Positions 32,980 to 43,495 of a stretch of 64,000 nt of DNA are shown here, piece after piece. This DNA is from Hymenobacter aerilatus (GTDB taxonomy: Bacteria; Bacteroidota; Bacteroidia; Cytophagales; Hymenobacteraceae): NCBI RefSeq assembly GCF_022921095.1, contig NZ_CP095053.1:2398501-2462500 (forward strand). Direction: 5' to 3'. The position numbers and the translations under genes were made by a program. How positions within the stretch are numbered: the stretch's first letter is position 1; every line of letters starts with the position of its first letter. The notes below the pieces were generated by a model. The model had not been told where the DNA came from. It saw only the letters and a program-made list of their open reading frames with translations, and made no database searches.

Positions 32980-33696
32980 TCACCTAGCTGCCCAGTAGCA
33001 CAGCCCCGCTACCAGTGCGCCCACCAGTGTGTTGAGGAAATTGACCGCGTTGTTGCTCAGGCGCTGCTGCCGCTCCAGAGTAGCACCCAGTACCGAATCG
33101 GTGAGGTTGCCGATGGTGCCGGCCAGCACCAGCCAGCCAAACTCCTTTCCCCAACCGAAGCTCAGGCTGTATAACCCCGCGATGAGGGCGCTACCCGCTA
33201 CCCCGCACAAGGTCCCTTCCAGGCTCACTACGCCATTCAGGCCGCGGGTATCGGGCCGGAGTGTGAGAATGTTGTAGTAGCGCCGGCCGTAGACGTTGCC
33301 CAGCTCCGAGGCCAGGGTATCGGCGGTGGCGGCGGCGAAGCTCCCGGCCAGCAGCAGTTGCAATGTGGTGGCCTGGGTAGGAAACAGCCAAGTGCCCACC
33401 CCAGCCAGGGCGGCCACGCCGGCATTGGCCACCACCTGGCCAGCTGTGCGCCGGCCTTTGTTTTCCTCTGCTACTCCCAACCGGCGCTTTTCCGCCAGCT
33501 GCCAGCCCGAAGCCGCAGAGCCCAGCACAAAAAATGCCGCCAGCATGCTCAACCCGCCGAATCCGCCGCCCAGGTAGATGAGGGCACCCAGCAATCCGCC
33601 CACAAGGGCAGCGGCGGGCGTCAGCTTGCCGGCCCGCACACTGTAGAGCATCCCGGCGCCAAGCAGAAACAAAACGATACCAAGTCGTAGGAGCAT
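32980..33696 (-). CDS. DUF92-family membrane protein
   Basis: 238 aa from ATG 33696. About six hydrophobic segments. The blocks GKLTPAAALVGG, RTAGQVVANAGVAAL and ATADTLASELG match the DUF92 family, which includes eukaryotic TMEM19 and plant phytyl-phosphate kinase VTE6. Possibly an isoprenyl-phosphate kinase, but bacterial members are uncharacterised as far as I know. Convergent with the GT-B gene, meeting at 32979/32980. Confidence 0.8.
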   Translation of the reverse strand: MLLRLGIVLFLLGAGMLYSVRAGKLTPAAALVGGLLGALIYLGGGFGGLSMLAAFFVLGSAASGWQLAEKRRLGVAEENKGRRTAGQVVANAGVAALAGVGTWLFPTQATTLQLLLAGSFAAATADTLASELGNVYGRRYYNILTLRPDTRGLNGVVSLEGTLCGVAGSALIAGLYSLSFGWGKEFGWLVLAGTIGNLTDSVLGATLERQQRLSNNAVNFLNTLVGALVAGLCYWAAR

Positions 33697-33784
33697 GCTG
33701 ACTGGGGTAAGAAATATGCGTGGGCGGCGCCACGGCTTTGAAAAGCAGCAATATTAGCCACTAGATCCAAATCTCCCTAGGTGC

Positions 33785-34780
33785 TTACACGCCGTACCAC
33801 TCCGCCCATTGCTTAATGAGAGCTACGCGCTCTTGAATGTACCGGGGCGTGAAGAAGAAATTAGACCAATCATCGAAATTCTCGGCGGCGAAACCCAGGT
33901 AGAAAATCCAGAACATGACGCCGAGGTAGGGAATGGCCGCCAGCTCCGCTTCGGAAAGTGGGCGTACCTCGCGGTAGCTGGCCACAAAGACCGCAAACGC
34001 CCGCTCCGCTTCGGCCGGTGGCACCCCTTTGTAGTATCGGTCCAGAAAGAAGTGCACGAAGAAGGTCATCACGTCATTCACCAGGTAGCCCTGTCCGGCG
34101 AAGTCGAAGTCGAAAAACGTGAGAGAATCCTGAGCGTCGAAGTGAAAGTTTTTGGGCAGGAAATCGTACTGGCAATAGCCGTAGCTGAAGGCGTGGAGGT
34201 CGAATTCGGCGAGTTTACTTTCCGCAGTGGCTGCCAGTTCGCGAAGGTAGGCCAGGCCTTCGGGGTAGGCTTTGAATGACGGTTCCAGCACCTGCAAGGG
34301 TCTGGTGAGCGTAGTAGCTACGTTGTAAACGGAGCGTGGGTAGGGCAGTTGCAGACCAGCTGTACAATTGTGCACACGTGCCATTTCGCGGCCCACCATA
34401 CGCAGCTGCGCGTCGCTCAGGGTATATACGTTGCTCCCTTCGGCATAGGCAAACAGCACGCCGTGGCGGGCACCCTCGGCCGCCGCGAAGTGCTGCACGT
34501 ATTCGCCCGCCGCATCGGCCAGCGGTGCGGCTACGCGGGCGCCGTTGTCGCGTAACTGCGTCAGCAAGGCCACTTCGCCCCGAATCTCGTCCAGGGAGCG
34601 GTGCGCCTCGCGGTATATCTTCAGGATGTACTTCGCGGCGGCGCCCTCTAGCACGTACGTGTCGCTAACGCCGCGTAGCAGGTACCGGCACGTCAGGCCC
34701 GTGAAACCATATGCCTGCTCAATGTATGGACGTAAGGCTGCGGCAGACAGGGTAGAATACTGAGTAGGGAAAAGGCTCAT
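33785..34780 (-). CDS. APH-fold phosphotransferase (choline/homoserine-kinase-like)
   Basis: 331 aa from ATG 34780. Aminoglycoside-phosphotransferase fold: the ATP-binding lysine in AKYILKIYREAHR (about residue 55), HxxDxxxxN-like YCQYDFLPKNFHFD catalytic loop, and FFDFDFAGQG for metal binding; HAFSY replaces the usual His-Gly start. The class includes homoserine kinases, choline kinases and drug-resistance enzymes; nothing here points to resistance. Minus-strand pair with the DUF92 gene. Confidence 0.75.
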   Translation of the reverse strand: MSLFPTQYSTLSAAALRPYIEQAYGFTGLTCRYLLRGVSDTYVLEGAAAKYILKIYREAHRSLDEIRGEVALLTQLRDNGARVAAPLADAAGEYVQHFAAAEGARHGVLFAYAEGSNVYTLSDAQLRMVGREMARVHNCTAGLQLPYPRSVYNVATTLTRPLQVLEPSFKAYPEGLAYLRELAATAESKLAEFDLHAFSYGYCQYDFLPKNFHFDAQDSLTFFDFDFAGQGYLVNDVMTFFVHFFLDRYYKGVPPAEAERAFAVFVASYREVRPLSEAELAAIPYLGVMFWIFYLGFAAENFDDWSNFFFTPRYIQERVALIKQWAEWYGV

Positions 34781-34917
34781 AAGCGGTAGTTTGCAGAAAA
34801 TACAGCCGCAAAAATGCAGTATCCGACCAATCAATAGTCGGCACGCAGTAAAAAAAGCAGCCCTACCCCTCCTACTTGCGTCGGTGATGCGTAGTTTGCT
34901 TTCTTAGCTGCGCTCCT

Positions 34918-37900
34918 ATGACATCACACCTACTTTCTCGCTTGGGCCTGACTGCGGCCGCTTTCCTGCTTCCTACCCTACCCCTGTTAGCCCAAACTCC
35001 ACAGCCGCAGTCGGCTTACGCTGAGCCGGCCGTATCACCGGACCACCAGGAGCTGGCCTTCGTGTCGGGTGGCGACATCTGGACGGTGCCGGTAGCCGGT
35101 GGCGAGGCTCGTCTGCTGGTGGCCCACCCGGCCACCGAGGGGCGGCCGCTCTACTCGCCAGATGGCACCCAACTGGCTTTCACCTCCACCCGCACCGGCA
35201 ACGGCGACGTGTACGTGCTCACGCTCGCCACCGGCGCCCTGCGCCGCCTGACGTTCGACGACGCCCCGGAGCAGTTGGATGCGTGGTCGGCCGATGGCAA
35301 GTGGCTCTACTTCTCCTCCACCAGCCACGACATTGCCTCCATGAACGACATTTACCGGGTGCGCCTCACCGGCGGCACGCCTATGCCGGTAAGTGCCGAC
35401 CACTACGCCAACGAGTTCTTTGCGGCTCCCTCGCCCGACGGTACTACCCTGGCCTTCGCAGCCCGCGGCATTGCCGATCGCCAATGGTGGCGGCACGGCC
35501 ACAGCCACTTAGACGAGGCCGAAATCTGGCTACGACGTGAGCAAAATGGCACGCCTACTTACACGGCCCTCACGCAGGGCGGTGCCAAGGACCTGTGGCC
35601 TATGTGGGCAGCCGGCGGGCAGCAGCTGTTTTTCGTATCGGACCGCAACGGGGCCGAAAACATTTGGCGGATGGACGCCAACGGCAGCAATCCTACCCCC
35701 TCACCAGCTTCAAGGAAGGAAGGGTGCTGTGGCCGACTATTTCTGTTGATGGTCAACTGATTGTATTTGAGCGCGACTTCAAAATTTGGTCGATGGACAC
35801 CCGTAACGGGCAGGTGCGCGAGGTGAACATCCGGCGACGGGGCGCACCGGCGGGCAACGTGGTGGAGCGCCAGCGCTTCACGGACCGCTTGCAGGAGCTG
35901 GCCCTCTCGCCTGATGGCAAGAAGGTAGCGTTTATCATTCATGGTGAAGTATTTGCCGCATCAGCGGCCGAGGGTGGCGAGGCGGTCCGCATCACCACCA
36001 CACCCGGAGCCGAGTCGGATGTGTCGTGGTTGCCCGATAGCCGCGGGCTGGTGTACGTGGGCGAGCGAAACGGTACGGCCCACGTGTATCGCTACGACAT
36101 CGGCACCGGCCAGGAAACCGCCCTCACCAGCGCCCCCGCCAACGATGCCGCCCCGCGCCTCTCACCCGATGGCCGCCAGCTAGCCTATGAGCACGACGCC
36201 AAGGAATTGCGCGTACTCGACCTCACCACCAAAAAGGAAAAGGTAATAGCCTCCGCCAGCTTCGACCGGCCGCCCCTGCATGCCGACCGATCCTTCACCT
36301 GGTCGCCTGATGGCAAGTGGCTGGCCTTCATGCCGAACCGGGGTAGGCGCTTCACCAACGTATCGGTAGTGCCGGCAGCGGGCGGCGAGGCCCGGCCGGT
36401 GAGCTTTGTGGCGAATGCCAACAGCACGGCTGTGTCGTGGAGTCCCGATGGTAAGTATATCCTGTTCGACACGGGTCAGCGCACTGAGGATGCACAGATT
36501 GCCCGCATCGATTTGCAACTGCGCACCCCGCGCTTCCGCGAGGACCAGTTCCGCGACTTGTTCCGTGACCCGGCGCCGTCCGTCCCTACCCCCACCGACA
36601 AAAACACGGCCCCTACCCTGAAGCCAGCTGCTCCCGCTGGCCCTGACAGAGCCGCTACGGCTGCTCTGCTCGACTCGACCGGCACCAAGGGCAAAGCCAA
36701 AACCAGCCCGCTGAAAGGCCCTGTCAGCATCAATTTCACGGATATTCGGCGGCGCTTAAGCTTGCTACCTATTGGCCTGAACGTAGGCGCCCACCGCATC
36801 AGCCCCGACGGCAAGTGGCTAGTGGTCACGGGCTACGCGGCTAATCAGTCGAACCTCTACCTATACTCGCTGGATGAGCTGGGCAAGGAAGGCAGCGTGG
36901 CCCGGCAGCTGACCTCTACCACCGGCAGCAAGCGTGAGGCGCAGTTTTCGCCCGACAGCAAGAAGATCTACTACCTCGACCAAGGCAAAATTCAGGTAGT
37001 GCCTGTGGAAGCCGGCGGCAAGGCGCAGCCCCTGGCCGTGTCGGCCGAAATGGAAGTGGATTTCGATCAGGAAAAGCTGGCCGTGTTCGATCAGGCGTGG
37101 AGCTACCTGCACGACCACTTTGCTGATGCCAAGTTCAACGGGGTGGACTGGACCGCCGAGCGCGCCCGCTACGCCCCGCTCATTGCCGGCGCCGAAACGC
37201 CCGATGAGGCCCGCCGCCTCACCAACCTGATGATTGGCGAGCTGAATGCCTCCCACCTGGGCCTGAACCCCGGCGGCTCGGGTAGCAGCGGCATTGCGCC
37301 CGCCACCGGCCGGCTGGGCCTGCACTTCGATGCAGCAGAGTATGAGCAGCACGGCCGCTTGCGTGTGACGGAAGTCCTACCCCTCAGCGCGGGTGCCTTG
37401 GCCGGCATTCGCCCCGGCGAGATACTGGAAGCCGTTGACGGTGTGCCGATTACTGCCACCACTAATCTGGAAGACCTGCTGCAATACAAGGTAAACCGCC
37501 GCGTGACATTGCGCTTGGCGGGTGCGGCTACCCCTACCCTCACTACCTCGGGTAAGCGCGGCAAGAAGCAAAAGGCTACCGTTGCGCCAGCCCGCGCGGC
37601 TACCCGCGAAGTGGTGGTGCGCCCACTCAGCCGCGACACCGAGAAGGGCCTCGCTTACCGGCAGTGGGTGGAGGAGCGCCGCGCCTACGTGGACAAAGTC
37701 AGCGGCGGGCGGCTGGGCTACGTGCACATGTACGATATGTCGGCCAACTCCCTGGCACAACTCTACCTTGACCTGGACACCGAAAACCTGGGCCGCGACG
37801 GCGTGGTGGTGGACGTGCGCAACAACAACGGCGGCTTCGTGAACGTGTATGCCATAGACGTTCTGACGCGCCGCAGCTACCTCACCATGACGCGCCGCGA

Positions 37901-38303
37901 CCAGGATGGCCCCATGCCGGCCCGCGCCTCCCTGGGTCAGCGCACCGTGGAGCAGCCTACCATTCTGGTCACCAACCAGCACTCCTTATCTGATGCTGAA
38001 GACTTTAGCGAGGGCTACCGTGCCCTAAAGTTGGGCAAAGTGGTAGGTGAGCCGACCGGCGGCTGGATCATCTTCACCTACAACGTGTCGTTGCTCGACG
38101 GCTCCAGCCTGCGCCTACCCAACACCACCATCCGCGCCGCCCGCGACGGCCAAATTATGGAGATGAACCCGCGCCCCGTAGACGTAGCCGTGAAGCGTCC
38201 CATCGGCGAGAGCTACACCGGCCGCGATGTGCAGCTGGATACAGCCGTAAAAGAGCTGCTGGAGCAGTTAGGTAGTAAGACGGGTAGCACGGGCGGGCAG
38301 TGA
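34918..38303 (+). pseudogene. Tricorn-like S41 peptidase, frameshifted at a C run (apparent)
   Basis: One gene read in two frames. The first frame (34918-35760) has a signal peptide and WD40/PD40 beta-propeller repeats (SPDG blocks); the second (in phase to 38303) continues from LTSFKEGRVLWPTISVDGQ with a second propeller, a PDZ domain (LPLSAGALAGIRPGEILEAV) and the S41 protease domain (nucleophile Ser in NQHSLSDAEDFSEGYR, then GEPTGGW). The join is at the five-C run 35696-35700; one additional C restores ...GSNPTPLTSFKEG and a protein of about 1128 aa. It is either a true frameshift, a phase-variable tract or a base-calling error. The family degrades peptides in the envelope or periplasm. 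Confidence 0.85.
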
Positions 38304-38321
38304 GATTGTGTTAAAAGCGTT

Positions 38322-38421
38322 TGTCATCCTGAGCTTGCGAAGGACCTTATGCCCGCAGAACGAGTCGTTAAAACGTTTGTCGTTCTGCCATGAGAAGGTC
38401 CTTCGCAAGCTCAAGATGACA
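38322..38421. repeat. MITE/REP-like inverted repeat, copy 5
   Basis: 100 bp, arms TGTCATCCTGAGCTTGCGAA and TTCGCAAGCTCAAGATGACA (one mismatch), inner AGGACCTT / AAGGTCCT. Subgroup of copy 2. Lies 19 bp past the S41 gene. Confidence 0.85.
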
Positions 38422-38464
38422 GGCGTACTTGAGGTGAAAGATTGGTTTCTAATACATTTACCTG

Positions 38465-39916
38465 ATGCCTACTGCGCCCACCTGGCCACTTTCTTACGCA
38501 GTTCCTACCTCTGATGAGGCGCGCATCGCCTATGTACTGCGGCACCTGCGCATGGCTTACCCTACGCTGCCAGATATTCGGATTGGCTACGCAGGCACTC
38601 ATCCGCAACTTGTAGTACAAGAGGCGTCTAATGGCTTCTTCGAGCAGCAACAACCCTACCCTATCGCGCCCAACTACCGCAAGTGGTTGGGTCGGCAGAT
38701 TCCTTTTTTCTTCGACCCACATCCCGAAAAGCCATTACTCGAGCTACTGCCCGATGGCCGCGCCGTTATTCACGCGGATATTATTTCGGCGGCCTTCTAT
38801 CTGCTCAGCGGCTGGCAGGAATACTACTCTGAGGAGCGTGACCTGCACGGCCGCTTTCCCTACGCAGCCAGCGTGCAGAAGCAGTACGACTTCGTGACAA
38901 TACCTGTGGTCAATTACTACTTCGACGTGCTGAAAATAGCTGTAGAGCATGTCACGGGCCATTCCGTTCCTCCGCGCCGTTGGAGTGGTGCCCCCTTCGC
39001 TGCCTGCATCACCCACGATGTCGACAACCTGTATAGCGCCTGGAAAGCGCCTGCCAAAGCCGCTTTGCAGCGCCGCGATTGGTTGGGTTTCGGGCGGCAG
39101 CTGTGGCGGCACTTTACCCAGAAAGACGCCTGGAATAACCTGGAAGAAGTGCAGCAAGCCGTGGCATCGTATGGAGCCAAAAGCACATTTTTCTTCCTCA
39201 CCGAACACCGTAAAGCTCCCGACGGCACTCCCAACGCCGACTATCGTCTACCTCGCATCTGGCCACGACTAGCTGCCCGGCTGCACAATGCAGAAATTGG
39301 ACTGCATGCCAGCCTCGGCACTGCTACCCACGCCGGCCGGTTGAGCCTCGACTGGCAGCAATTACCACCGCGGACAGGCGCCATTCGCTTTCATTATCTA
39401 AGCTGGGAACCTCGTATCACCCCTACGTTTCTCAGCACATACAATTTCGATTATGATTCGACGCTGGGTTTCGCCGAGCATTTTGGTTTTCGTAATTCGT
39501 ATTGCCTACCCTTCTACCCTTTTAATTTTACCGCCGATTCTTTCGAGCATGACCCACCGCAAATCAAACTTTTTTCGGTGGGTTCGCAACCTCATGATTA
39601 TACGACACTAAACTCTAAAAATTCCATTCAAACATCTCGCTTCCTCGAAATTCCGCTCAACGTGATGGACACCACGCTCCACCACCCGCGCTACCTCCAG
39701 CTGGCCCCCGACGAGGTCCTACCTGCACTGCTCCCGATGCTTCTGGAAATCGAGATGTTTGGTGGTGTATGCACGGTGCTGTGGCACAACCAGAACTTCG
39801 ACCCAGCCAACACCTACAACGGCCCGCGCCAGTTCCACGACCTGATGCGCTACCTTCGCAGCCGGAATGCCGCGTTTCTAACGGGTACAGAGGTGAGTAG
39901 TGAAATGAAGAAATAG
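38465..39916 (+). CDS. Polysaccharide-deacetylase-like protein
   Basis: 483 aa from ATG 38465. The C-terminal part carries CITHDVDNLYSAW (about residues 180-192), the metal-binding His-Asp motif of NodB-type deacetylases, then ATF-like KSTFFFLTEH and HASLGTATHAGRL; the N-terminal ~170 residues form a separate domain common to Bacteroidota members (DUF7033-like). Probably removes acetyl groups from exported polysaccharide. Followed by the flippase, so it could be part of the glycan export path. Confidence 0.75.
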   Translation: MPTAPTWPLSYAVPTSDEARIAYVLRHLRMAYPTLPDIRIGYAGTHPQLVVQEASNGFFEQQQPYPIAPNYRKWLGRQIPFFFDPHPEKPLLELLPDGRAVIHADIISAAFYLLSGWQEYYSEERDLHGRFPYAASVQKQYDFVTIPVVNYYFDVLKIAVEHVTGHSVPPRRWSGAPFAACITHDVDNLYSAWKAPAKAALQRRDWLGFGRQLWRHFTQKDAWNNLEEVQQAVASYGAKSTFFFLTEHRKAPDGTPNADYRLPRIWPRLAARLHNAEIGLHASLGTATHAGRLSLDWQQLPPRTGAIRFHYLSWEPRITPTFLSTYNFDYDSTLGFAEHFGFRNSYCLPFYPFNFTADSFEHDPPQIKLFSVGSQPHDYTTLNSKNSIQTSRFLEIPLNVMDTTLHHPRYLQLAPDEVLPALLPMLLEIEMFGGVCTVLWHNQNFDPANTYNGPRQFHDLMRYLRSRNAAFLTGTEVSSEMKK

Positions 39917-39992
39917 TGCGTTTGATGTTTTGCCGATGCTAGCAAAACAATCAACCTAACTACTACTATCAGCATCATCCGAACGCCGAAGT

Positions 39993-40020
39993 CACCATTT
40001 CACCATTTCACCATTTCACC
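39993..40020 (+). repeat. Tandem 8-bp repeat (CACCATTT, 3.5 copies)
   Basis: CACCATTT at 39993, 40001 and 40009, then CACC at 40017. It sits just upstream of the flippase start (TTG 40024). Unit length is not a multiple of 3, but it is upstream of the start, so variation would change the leader length, not the reading frame. Confidence 0.85.
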
Positions 40021-40023
40021 GCT

Positions 40024-41493
40024 TTGGGTATCGTTCGGCGGCAGGGGCTGCGTAATACTATCATTTCCTACTTCGGGCTGGGGCTGGGGTTCGTGAACAC
40101 TACGTTTCTGCTGCCACGGTTTCTGGAGCCGGGGCAGCTGGGCCTCACGCAGGTGCTGGTGAGCATTGCTACCATCTACGCGCAGCTCTCGGCCTTTGGG
40201 TTTGCCAGCGCGGGCATCCGATTCTTCCCCTACTTCCGCGACGCCGAGCGGCGTCACCACGGCTTTTTGCCGCTCTTGCTGGGGGTGCCATTGCTGGGTT
40301 TTGGGTTGATGACGGCGTTATTCTTTCTGGGCAAGCCGCTGCTACTCAGCCTTTATACCGAACAAGCTGCCATAGCTGCCTATTACCCCTGGATAGCCGT
40401 ACTGGCCCTGTTCACGCTGCTTTATTCCTTGCAGGATGCCTACCTGAAGGGGTTGTATCACACGGCCTTCTCGTCGTTTTTGCAGGAAGTGCTGCTACGC
40501 GTGTTGATTGCGGGCGTAGCGTTGTTGTTTGGGATGGGCTACCTCACCTTTCCACAGTTCGTGCTGGCCTACCTGGGTGTGAATAGTGGCCTTACCCTAC
40601 TGCTAGCGGCCTACCTAGCCTACATCGGAGAGCTGCATTTGCGCCCCACGCGGGCAGTGCTACGGGTGCGGCCCGTGCGCGAGTTGCTGAGCTTTGGGGC
40701 ATTTGCCCTGCTGTCCAACATTTCCGGCACCGTTATTACTACCATTGATGCGTTGATGCTGGGCTCCAAGGAAAGCCTGGCGGCGGCGGGTATCTACGCC
40801 ATTGCCAGCAACATCAGCATTGCGCTGGTTATTCCCTCGCGGGCGCTCAACAAGATTGCCTTTCCCTTGCTGGCTGACTATTGGAAAGACCAGGACCTGC
40901 CCCGCATGGCCGATTTCTACCGCCGCACCACGCGCTTGCTCACGGTGCTGGGCTGCTGGCTGGCACTGGGCATCGGCCTGAACCTGGATTTTATCTACCA
41001 TCTGATTCACCGGCCAGCCTACGCGGCGGGCACGGTAGCGGTGCTGCTGCTGCTGGCAGGCCGCTTATTCGACAGCATTACGGGCCTGAATGGCTTAATT
41101 GTCGTCACCTCCCCACGCTACCGCTACGATTTGATTTTCAACGCGTCGCTGGCTCTTGCCACGGTCGGCTTGAATCTGCTGTTGATTCCGCGGTTTGGTC
41201 TGACGGGTGCGGCGCTGGCGGCGCTGCTGGCGCTGGCGAGCATCAACCTGGCCCGCACGTGGTTTGTGTGGCACAGCTACCAGATGCACCCCTTTACGTG
41301 GCGCATTGCGGGCGTGCTGCTGGCGGCCGCCGTGGCTGGCACAGCTGCCTGGCTGGTGCCGTTTGTGCACTCCTACCTTGTGTCCATGCTGCTGCGTTCT
41401 GCGGTGCTTACGGGGCTCTATGGGGGGTTGCTCCTAACGTTTGGGCTGGTGCCGGAGGCTCAACCATGGCTGCGCAAGCTACGCGGCCGCTAA
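40024..41493 (+). CDS. Wzx-like polysaccharide flippase (MATE/MOP superfamily)
   Basis: 489 aa; TTG start at 40024. About 12-14 membrane segments. The N-terminal GIVRRQGLRNTIISYFGLGLGFVN resembles lipopolysaccharide/O-antigen exporters of the MOP superfamily. It would flip undecaprenyl-linked oligosaccharide units across the inner membrane. Position after the glycosylation genes supports a glycan-export role. A tandem repeat precedes the start. Confidence 0.8.
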   Translation: MGIVRRQGLRNTIISYFGLGLGFVNTTFLLPRFLEPGQLGLTQVLVSIATIYAQLSAFGFASAGIRFFPYFRDAERRHHGFLPLLLGVPLLGFGLMTALFFLGKPLLLSLYTEQAAIAAYYPWIAVLALFTLLYSLQDAYLKGLYHTAFSSFLQEVLLRVLIAGVALLFGMGYLTFPQFVLAYLGVNSGLTLLLAAYLAYIGELHLRPTRAVLRVRPVRELLSFGAFALLSNISGTVITTIDALMLGSKESLAAAGIYAIASNISIALVIPSRALNKIAFPLLADYWKDQDLPRMADFYRRTTRLLTVLGCWLALGIGLNLDFIYHLIHRPAYAAGTVAVLLLLAGRLFDSITGLNGLIVVTSPRYRYDLIFNASLALATVGLNLLLIPRFGLTGAALAALLALASINLARTWFVWHSYQMHPFTWRIAGVLLAAAVAGTAAWLVPFVHSYLVSMLLRSAVLTGLYGGLLLTFGLVPEAQPWLRKLRGR

Positions 41494-41660
41494 GTGGGCA
41501 GTGTGGCTTTGCAGCCCTCGTCGCTTCCAGTCTCCCAGTAGTATTCGGCTCTAGAATTACTCGCTCTCAGGCTTGAAATGATGTTCTTCTGTCCCGTTCG
41601 TTTCTTATTCGGATGGGCACTTACTACCTTCGCCCTACCCTTTCACCTCATCAGCTGCTC

Positions 41661-42410
41661 ATGTCTGCTACCACGCCTACCCCGCAAGAACTAGAGAAAC
41701 AAGCCGCCGCCACCGCTGCGTTGCGCTGGGTGCGCGACGGCATGCTGGTAGGCCTAGGTACGGGTAGCACGGCGGCGCCGTTCATTCGGGCATTAGGTGA
41801 GGCAGTACGCACCGGACACCTGCGCGTGCAGGCCACAGCTACTTCCGAAGCTAGCGACGCGCTGGCCCGCGAGGTAGGCATCCCCATGGTACCTCCTCAG
41901 CGCGGCATGCGCTTTGATCTGACTGTAGATGGTGCCGATGAGCTGGACTCGCATTTGCGCCTCATTAAAGGCGGCGGCGGGGCGCTGCTACGCGAAAAAG
42001 TGCTGGCTACGGCCTCCAACTATCTTCTGATTGTGGCCGATTCGTCGAAGGCGGTGCCGCAGTTGGGCAAGTTTCCGCTGCCCCTGGAGGTGGTACCGTT
42101 TGCCCTACCCTGGGTGATGGATGCGGTGGCCGAGCTGGGCGCCAACCCCGTAGTACGCGTCAGCAAGACGGATGCCGCGCAGCAGGTGCTTTCCGATCAG
42201 GGCAACTTACTGGTTGACTGCCATTTCGGGCAGATTAACGATCCGGCACAACTTGCCACGCAATTGAAAACTATTCCGGGACTGGTAGAGCACGGGTTGT
42301 TTTTGGGTCTGGCCAACGCTGCGCTGGTAGCCCACGGCGAGCAGGTACAGGTGTTGCAAGCCGGCATGGCCCCCATGCCGGTAGCGGCGTATACCGACTT
42401 TCCGCGTTAG
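41661..42410 (+). CDS. rpiA: Ribose-5-phosphate isomerase A
   Basis: 249 aa from ATG 41661; the frame back to 41613 is not supported. Interconverts ribose 5-phosphate and ribulose 5-phosphate (pentose phosphate pathway). Recognisable blocks: GMLVGLGTGSTAAPFI (substrate loop), DLTVDGADELD, KGGGGALLREKV with the catalytic Glu and Lys. Single gene. Confidence 0.95.
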   Translation: MSATTPTPQELEKQAAATAALRWVRDGMLVGLGTGSTAAPFIRALGEAVRTGHLRVQATATSEASDALAREVGIPMVPPQRGMRFDLTVDGADELDSHLRLIKGGGGALLREKVLATASNYLLIVADSSKAVPQLGKFPLPLEVVPFALPWVMDAVAELGANPVVRVSKTDAAQQVLSDQGNLLVDCHFGQINDPAQLATQLKTIPGLVEHGLFLGLANAALVAHGEQVQVLQAGMAPMPVAAYTDFPR

Positions 42411-42541
42411 AAAATAAGTCCGCCGAAGCGGGCTGCCTTGTACCCTCACACGCCACCGACCGCAAGGCCGGGCGGCTTTGTTATGGCAAGCTGCTTGTTG
42501 CTTTGCAGCGGTATGTATAGCAGTTGTAGAGCACCCTCCGG

Positions 42542-43006
42542 CTAACTGCACATCTTTCTCGAGAGCTCCGGATAGGAACGTTGCGCAGCGAGCATTTTGG
42601 GAAATCGAAATTTCACCTCGCGCAGCCAGGCATACGCCGACTCTACATCGTCGAACATTACCACCACTGGCCCATCTATCTGATACAGCGCAATATTAAT
42701 CCAGGACTGCGTATCGATGGTAGGCGGGTACGTCCAGGCCAGGTATTCGATGGGTGACAGCTTCATACGTGGCAAGCACTCCGTTGCCAACCACGATGCC
42801 ACCTCCGGCGACAAACCAGTGACGCTGGTATTGTCGTTGAGCACGCGTGCGTAGCTTTTCTGGCGGAAACACTGCGCTACGGCTGCGCAACTCTCCTGCA
42901 CCAAACAGAGGGTCAGGTTGCCTTGCCAATCCAGGTATAGCCAGTCATTCTTAGCATCATGAAAAACAGATAAGACTGGTGTAGTAGCGAGTAGCTGTAG
43001 ATGCAT
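42542..43006 (-). CDS. Hypothetical protein (154 aa), STAS-like style
   Basis: 154 aa from ATG 43006. Alternating strands and helices (LYLDWQGNLTL, YARVLNDNTSVTG, YLAWTYPP, VVVMFDDVESAYAWLRE) resemble the STAS/SpoIIAA-like small proteins often found in Hymenobacter-type genomes, but no firm domain can be named. Stands alone on the minus strand; the upstream 300 bp holds no gene. Confidence 0.65.
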   Translation of the reverse strand: MHLQLLATTPVLSVFHDAKNDWLYLDWQGNLTLCLVQESCAAVAQCFRQKSYARVLNDNTSVTGLSPEVASWLATECLPRMKLSPIEYLAWTYPPTIDTQSWINIALYQIDGPVVVMFDDVESAYAWLREVKFRFPKMLAAQRSYPELSRKMCS

Positions 43007-43309
43007 AGAGTGACGTTAGGGGTAGGAAGAGCAGTGGTGCAGAGGGCGGCCATACGGTTTAGGACGATTTTGCCACACTCGCTTTTTAGAGGCAAAGCAA
43101 AAGATAGGCCTTTAATCCAACACAACTAGCTATTGAAACATAATAAGGCGACTATTTATCAGAATAAAACAAGCCGTATGTGCTTTTATCCCTTTTGATT
43201 AGCACCTCCGTTTTTGATTCATTCCGATACAAACAACAAAATTTTATACCAATTATAAATCCGTAGACAAACTCCCTTCGTAAGTATACGCCTCAGAAAA
43301 AGCATTCCC
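43007..43309. other. Noncoding divergent leader region
   Basis: 303 bp between the minus-strand 154-aa gene and the small plus-strand gene. Locally AT-rich from 43,120 on. I see no strong inverted repeat, tRNA or terminator; probably promoter sequence for one or both genes. Confidence 0.5.
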
Positions 43310-43495
43310 GTGGCGCAGCATATATCAACCGTACAAAACCTGTTTCAGCCAGAAATTTATTTAGAAGCCATCCTGCGTCAGCAGGCGCAACAACTGGCAG
43401 GACGCCCGGGCTGGCCCAGCACAGTAGCCGCTGTGTACCAGTGCCTTCTCGACCAGATCGAAGCCGACGTGCTGGCTGGACCGTGCCTGCACTAA
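43310..43495 (+). CDS. Small hypothetical protein (61 aa)
   Basis: 61 aa, GTG start at 43310 (MAQHISTVQNLFQPEIYLEA). Helical and Gln-rich, with host-like codon use; ends with its stop overlapping the convergent EcsC gene stop. No family recognised. Short and without homology evidence, so it could be a chance frame. Confidence 0.35.
   Translation: MAQHISTVQNLFQPEIYLEAILRQQAQQLAGRPGWPSTVAAVYQCLLDQIEADVLAGPCLH

Noticed and set aside
33785..34780. Antibiotic-resistance phosphotransferase
   Set aside because: The APH fold alone covers many metabolic kinases; no resistance-specific motif or mobile context is present here.
39993..40020. CRISPR-like short repeats
   Set aside because: The 8-bp units are directly tandem with no spacers, so it is a simple tandem repeat.
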